A stretch of DNA of 64,000 nt, taken from Methanocalculus natronophilus (GTDB lineage: Archaea; Halobacteriota; Methanomicrobia; Methanomicrobiales; Methanocorpusculaceae). Below the pieces are notes generated by a model. It was given only the letters and a program-made list of their open reading frames with translations, had not been told where the DNA came from and did no database searches. Location of the stretch: contig NZ_JBCEXH010000003.1 in the NCBI RefSeq assembly GCF_038751955.1, positions 138,740-202,739 on the forward strand. Direction: 5' to 3'. A program made the translations under genes and the position numbers. Of this stretch, positions 59,964 to 64,000 are shown piece by piece; position 1 is the stretch's first letter, and the number at the start of each line of letters is the position of its first letter.

Positions 59964-60350
59964 TCATCCGTATCCGGTGATCTCATAGTCGATGGCTGTT
60001 GATTGTCCTGCACACTCCTTTGCACCCGCAATCCCTTCTTCGATCATCTTCCGGAGAAGCGCAGGATAGACTGCGCCAACACGCTGTGATATGGGTTTTC
60101 CTGTACAGAAGACGGCAAATGTTGGTGTGCTCATGATGCCATACCGCTCGGCAATCCAGGGGTTTGCCGAGACATCAATCCTGACAAAGAGGATTGCTTC
60201 TGACAATTCACTGGCAAATTCCTGGTAGTAGGGCATCATCGACTGGCAGTGCGGGCATGTAGGTGAGTAAAAGAAGATAACAACCGGGTCTTTTGCCCGC
60301 TCGACATGCTTCTCCCAGGTCATCTGGTCAACTTCGAGGATATGTTCCAT
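59964..60350 (-). CDS. Thioredoxin-fold protein
   Basis: 128 residues from ATG 60350 (MEHILEVDQMTWEKHVERAK). Active site VIFFYSPTCPHCQSMMPYYQ has a CPHC pair as in DsbA-type oxidoreductases and some archaeal thioredoxins. ILFVRIDVSANPWIAERYGI with the cis-Pro in STPTFAVFCTGK completes the fold. No signal sequence, so cytoplasmic. It may reduce disulfides or serve a specific partner. Confidence 0.88.
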   Translation of the reverse strand: MEHILEVDQMTWEKHVERAKDPVVIFFYSPTCPHCQSMMPYYQEFASELSEAILFVRIDVSANPWIAERYGIMSTPTFAVFCTGKPISQRVGAVYPALLRKMIEEGIAGAKECAGQSTAIDYEITGYG

Positions 60351-60434
60351 TGGGTAGTCATCTCCCTGATTCTGGATAGTTACCGGTTGCAACCGGTGAG
60401 GATAAATATTCTCTCTCTCTGTCTCTCTCCCCTG

Positions 60435-61463
60435 TCATCTGCCACGCTCATCTTCGCCGATACAGTGGTTGATGACAATCTCCGCAATATCGCTTGAATA
60501 CTCGCCGATCCGTGCGATGCTGCTTGCAATAAACCCATAGTATATACTTTGAGGACTATCCAGCCTGGAGAAATCCTCTTTCAGGGCCTTGTAGAGCCCT
60601 GTGTTCTCCTGGACAGATCCGATGCTTGCATTTGCCTCATGGATATTCTGATCATAGAACGAGCGTATGCTCCGCCTGAAAACTCCAAGTGCCGCTTCAT
60701 CTGCCTCACGTATCTTCTGCCCCAGATCAGGATCAAGCGGGACCCCCTCCTGCATCTGAATCAGGTTCTGGACATTCGAGGCGATGGTGACTGCGTGATC
60801 GGCGATACGCTCAATTATCCGGGATATCTGCAGAAACGTCATCGCAGTTCCGATTGTGATATTCATTCTGCGGGAGAGTGAGGGGTTATGGGATATCAGG
60901 TGGTACTGCCTGCTGATCAGCCAGTGGAGCCGGTCGATATCATTATCACGGGAGATGATGTCATCGCAGAGTGCGGCATCCCCCTCTCCAAGTGCAGTGA
61001 TGGCATCGTAATGCATCGCTTTGACGATCACATACATCCGCTTGATGGTGTTCTCGAGCGGCATCTCGGTGGGGTTGAGGATATCTTTGAGGACAATTGA
61101 GTAATCTGTCTCCTCGCCAACTTCCTGGCCGATTGCCATCTGTGTATAGTCCCGCACTTTCTGGCGGATTTCTGGCGGGATTCTCTTTTTGGATGTGATC
61201 CTGATGGTGGTGAAGCCGGTGATATAGGCGCTGATCAGGCAGCGGAAGAGGCATTCTGGATCTGTAAAGTCCTTGAGGAAAAAGTCCTTCTCCCGCTGAG
61301 AAGAGATCCCTTTGATATCTGTTGTGACAAGAAGGCTGCCGTCTGCCTGGGTGATGATGCCGATCGGATCGTTCTTCTGGATATTCTGTTGAACTGCCCA
61401 GCTCTTGGGTAATGAGAGGACATACGAGGACCCCCCTGTCACCTGAATTTTTCGTATCTCCAT
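60435..61463 (-). CDS. AbrB-PhoU phosphate-uptake regulator
   Basis: 342 residues from ATG 61463, with CAGGAGAG as SD. An N-terminal AbrB-type DNA-binding hairpin (IRKIQVTGGSSYVLSLPKSW; about 1-45) is followed by two PhoU three-helix repeats (KRMYVIVKAMHYDAITALGE; SRIIERIADHAVTIASNVQN; ASSIARIGEYSSDIAEIVIN). The E-R/G-x-x-x-D metal motifs of PhoU are present. It is divergent from pstS and probably regulates it, taking the place of the bacterial PhoBR pair. The intergenic region holds three copies of a 10-bp motif. Confidence 0.9.
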   Translation of the reverse strand: MEIRKIQVTGGSSYVLSLPKSWAVQQNIQKNDPIGIITQADGSLLVTTDIKGISSQREKDFFLKDFTDPECLFRCLISAYITGFTTIRITSKKRIPPEIRQKVRDYTQMAIGQEVGEETDYSIVLKDILNPTEMPLENTIKRMYVIVKAMHYDAITALGEGDAALCDDIISRDNDIDRLHWLISRQYHLISHNPSLSRRMNITIGTAMTFLQISRIIERIADHAVTIASNVQNLIQMQEGVPLDPDLGQKIREADEAALGVFRRSIRSFYDQNIHEANASIGSVQENTGLYKALKEDFSRLDSPQSIYYGFIASSIARIGEYSSDIAEIVINHCIGEDERGR

Positions 61464-61540
61464 TGGAATTCTCTCCTGCAGGATGAGAAACCGGATTGAA
61501 CCATATCTCTCCTCCATGTTAATAGTATTGGATTGTATAT

Positions 61541-61606
61541 GAAAGTATAGGCATCTCTATATTTTATTATTAATCTATACTTTATGAGGAAAGGCACTAT
61601 ACTTTC
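61541..61606. promoter_or_regulatory. Repeated 10-bp motif between the PhoU regulator and pstS
   Basis: CTATACTTTC occurs at 61597-61606, with one change at 61575-61584 (exactly 22 bp upstream), and inverted at 61541-61550 (GAAAGTATAG). A TATA-like TATATTTTATTATT (61558-61571) lies between the inverted and direct copies. Candidate operators for the AbrB-PhoU protein. Confidence 0.55.
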
Positions 61607-61626
61607 TCACCCCACTCTTTCTATTG

Positions 61627-62490
61627 ATGACTCAATCAGTCACCAGCAGAATCTATCCGGCTTATCTTGCCGGATTGGTAATTCTCCTGATTGGTGCAGC
61701 CGCCCTTGTAAGTGGATGTGTCAGTGATGAGGAGAAGAAAGAGATGCGAATAATATCCATTACTGGATCGACGACTGTCCTGCCAATTGCACAGCTTGCG
61801 GCTGATGAGTATATGGACAGGCACAGGTATGATGAGATCCTCGTCTCCGGTGGAGGTTCAGGTGTCGGTATCAAGGCAGTCGGTGAAGGCACAGCCGATA
61901 TCGGGATGGCATCACGGGACATCAGGCAGTCAGAGATGGACCAGTACCCGGAGCTTGTCGAGCATGTGATTGCATATGACGGCATCGCCATGATCATTCA
62001 TCCGTCAAACCCTGTTACATCGCTGACACTTGCCGAGATTAAGGCCATATACAAGGGCGGGATCACAAACTGGCAGGATGTCGGCGGAAGTGACAGCGAG
62101 ATTGTTGTTGTCGGACGGGACAGTGCTTCAGGTACCCGTGAATTCTTTTATGAAGAAGTCATGCACAAAGAAGAGTTTGTCAGGACGCAGCAGGAACTGA
62201 ACTCAAATGGCGCAGTCAAACAGACGATTGCACAGACACCTGGCGCGATCGGGTATGTCGGCCTTGGGTATCTCGACAACACGGTAACAGCAGTCAGCAT
62301 CAACAAGGATGGGACGCTTGTTGCCCCGACCATCGCCAATGTAAAAGATAGAAGCTACCCGATAGCACGAGGTCTGCATTTCTACTCAGTTGGAACAGGC
62401 TCTGGCCTTGTAAAAGACTACCTTGACTTCCTGATGAGTGCTGAAGGCCAGGCATTGGTGGAAAAGGAAGGATTTGTTCCAGTCCGGTGA
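61627..62490 (+). CDS. pstS: Phosphate-binding lipoprotein PstS
   Basis: 287 residues from ATG 61627. Signal and lipobox (LAGLVILLIGAAALVSGC). Phosphate-site blocks ITGSTTVLPIAQLAADEYMD, VSGGGSGVGIKAVGEGTADI, GMASRDI and VVVGRDSASGTREFFYE. Captures phosphate outside the membrane for the Pst ABC transporter encoded downstream. Confidence 0.94.
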   Translation: MTQSVTSRIYPAYLAGLVILLIGAAALVSGCVSDEEKKEMRIISITGSTTVLPIAQLAADEYMDRHRYDEILVSGGGSGVGIKAVGEGTADIGMASRDIRQSEMDQYPELVEHVIAYDGIAMIIHPSNPVTSLTLAEIKAIYKGGITNWQDVGGSDSEIVVVGRDSASGTREFFYEEVMHKEEFVRTQQELNSNGAVKQTIAQTPGAIGYVGLGYLDNTVTAVSINKDGTLVAPTIANVKDRSYPIARGLHFYSVGTGSGLVKDYLDFLMSAEGQALVEKEGFVPVR

Positions 62491-62517
62491 TGAATCCCGA
62501 TCATTTTTTTGATGTAT

Positions 62518-64000
62518 ATGGGATTACTACGGAAAAGGAGTGATGAACATACATCGCTCCATGAATCAGAGAGCAGCATAAACCGGCAGAAGAAAGAGTA
62601 TGCAATATCCTGCATGTGGCTCTGCACTGCTCTTGTCGCAACAGTCACAATCATTCTCATCCTCGGCTTCCTGATTAAGGAGGCTCTTCCGGCGTTTCTT
62701 GAGATTGGCATTGTTGATATCCTCTTCAAAGACACCTGGACACCAACGAGCGTCGTTCCGTTGTATGGGATCTCGGCCATCATCGTCGGGACACTTCTTG
62801 TCACGATTGGTGCAATGGTCATTGCCATTCCTCTTGGGATTGGATCTGCCATCTTCATCGCAGAAGTGGCACCGCCGCAGTTTCGGGAAACCATAAAACC
62901 TGCAATAGAACTGCTGGCGGGCATCCCATCTGTCGTGTATGGATTCTTTGGCCTTGTCGTCCTTACCAACTGGCTCAGGATCACCTTTGATCTCCCTTCA
63001 GGTGCAACATGGCTTGCCGGATCAATTATCCTTGGAATCATGGCACTTCCGACAATTGTCTCTGTTTCTGAAGATGCAATCAGCAGTGTTCCACAGGAAT
63101 ACCGGGCCGCATCACTTGCACTCGGTGCAACACGATGGCAGACGATCACCGGCGTGATCATCCCCTCAGCACTATCAGGCATCACTGCCGCCATTATCCT
63201 CGGTCTTGGACGGGCAATCGGCGAGACGATGGCTGTTCTCATGGTCACCGGGAACGCCGCGGTGATCCCGGATCCCCTCTGGAATATACTCTCAAGCGTC
63301 AGAACTCTTACCGCCACGCTTGGTATTGAGATGGGAGAAGTATCTGTTGGGAGCACCCACTACCATGCCCTCTTTGCCATCGCACTTGTCCTTCTTCTCA
63401 TAGCCCTCGTCATCAACCTCTCTGCCTCATGTATCCTCCGGAGAATCCGGGAAGGGCAGACCGGTTCAGGTAAATCCCCCCTTCTCCCTGTGCATATAAG
63501 AGAAAAAGCAGCACGGGCCCTTAAGATCAGTCTCCTGATCGGGGTGTTCTGGCTTGCATACCAGGTTGGGGGATTCATTGGTCTTGTGCTTCTTTCAGCA
63601 ACTCTTGGAACATTCCTTATTATTTCCAGGTATTTCTCACGCCAGTCACAGGAAAAGATTGCCTTTGCAGCTGTCACAGGAGCAACGGCACTTGTGCTGT
63701 TCGTTCTCTGTGTGATCATCCTTGACATCGTCTATCACGGGCTCCCGGCCATCAGCTGGGAGTTTTTAACTGAAGGGCCACGCAACCTCGGCCGTGAAGG
63801 AGGCATCTTCCCCGCGATCGTCGGCACCGTCTATCTGGTTGCCGGGGCAATCGCAATAGCCCTCCCAATCGGTATCGGGGCTGCGATCTACCTGAACGAA
63901 TATACGGTAGAAGGACGGATCACACGGATTATCAGGGCAGGAAACGATCTACTGAATGGCACCCCTTCGATAGTCTTTGGTCTCTTCGGCTTTGCGTTTC
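62518..64000 (+). CDS. Phosphate ABC permease, PstC fused to PstA, 3' end outside window
   Basis: The frame is open from ATG 62518 (ATG 62512 also in frame) to the last base, 494 codons. Residues about 30-310 form PstC: IIVGTLLVTIGAMVIAIPLG, ELLAGIPSVVYGFFGLVVLT, and the EAA-type loop EYRAASLALGATRWQTITGV. Then comes a ~65-residue insert with two extra hydrophobic stretches (ALKISLLIGVFWLAYQVGGF, IGLVLLSATLGTFLIISRYF). PstA follows: IAFAAVTGATALVLFVLCVI, FPAIVGTVYLVAGAIAIALP, NGTPSIVFGLFGFAF. Normally these are two proteins; here there is no stop between them. Confidence 0.85.
   Translation, partial: MGLLRKRSDEHTSLHESESSINRQKKEYAISCMWLCTALVATVTIILILGFLIKEALPAFLEIGIVDILFKDTWTPTSVVPLYGISAIIVGTLLVTIGAMVIAIPLGIGSAIFIAEVAPPQFRETIKPAIELLAGIPSVVYGFFGLVVLTNWLRITFDLPSGATWLAGSIILGIMALPTIVSVSEDAISSVPQEYRAASLALGATRWQTITGVIIPSALSGITAAIILGLGRAIGETMAVLMVTGNAAVIPDPLWNILSSVRTLTATLGIEMGEVSVGSTHYHALFAIALVLLLIALVINLSASCILRRIREGQTGSGKSPLLPVHIREKAARALKISLLIGVFWLAYQVGGFIGLVLLSATLGTFLIISRYFSRQSQEKIAFAAVTGATALVLFVLCVIILDIVYHGLPAISWEFLTEGPRNLGREGGIFPAIVGTVYLVAGAIAIALPIGIGAAIYLNEYTVEGRITRIIRAGNDLLNGTPSIVFGLFGFAF

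Overview
The window reads as chromosome of a methanogenic euryarchaeon, most likely Methanomicrobiales. It holds archaeal PCNA and primase large subunit, Alba, ribosomal protein S17e, an archaeal-order SecF-SecD pair, a ThiN-type thiamine-phosphate synthase, HypD, 6-phospho-3-hexuloisomerase and archaeal TATA boxes. No methanogenesis gene is present, so the order-level placement is inferred. Coding density is high and most genes are ordinary housekeeping genes.

Layout. 1-9 kb: a PhoU/TrkA-C protein (cut by the window edge), a RecJ-like DHH phosphoesterase, small archaeal proteins, CheR, adenine deaminase, argininosuccinate synthase. 9-21 kb: a lipoprotein, a transglutaminase-like membrane protein, carAB, secFD, an FkbM-like methyltransferase, tRNA-Arg(CCG), hypD, and a radical-SAM gene broken by an in-frame TGA. 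22.4-31.3 kb: an 8.8-kb integrated element in tRNA-Thr(GGT). 31.3-37.9 kb: accessory and secreted proteins, a transposase remnant, an RNB-family RNase. 38-42.6 kb: a minus-strand run HD - thiN - rps17e - dapA - dapB - ferredoxin - asd - alba. 43-50 kb: pcn-priL, rlmE-moaA, an M20 peptidase, lysS. 50.8-61 kb: tRNA-Arg(GCG), M42 peptidase, aminotransferase, hxlB, HAD and MFS proteins, a MutY-like glycosylase, class II photolyase, a thioredoxin-like protein. 60.4-64 kb: a phosphate-uptake locus, with an AbrB/PhoU regulator divergent from pstS and an open frame fusing PstC to PstA that runs off the window.

The most unusual region is the 22.4-31.3 kb element. It has 18-bp direct-repeat att sites (one copy is the tRNA 3' end), an 18-bp perfect inverted repeat just inside both ends, and a tyrosine integrase with a C-terminal zinc ribbon. 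It also carries a minus-strand chain of small genes joined mostly by ATGA overlaps. Central to it is a phage-type family A DNA polymerase (3'-5' exonuclease plus polymerase) with Leu at the E. coli 762 position. This is followed by about 3.5 iterons of 22 bp, a winged-helix protein, a zinc ribbon and a Dam-type N6-adenine methyltransferase. No capsid, portal or terminase gene was recognised. It looks like a self-replicating integrative plasmid or a minimal provirus whose replication module came from bacterial mobile elements. Family A polymerases are not part of the normal archaeal replication machinery, so this is my main candidate for an undescribed system.
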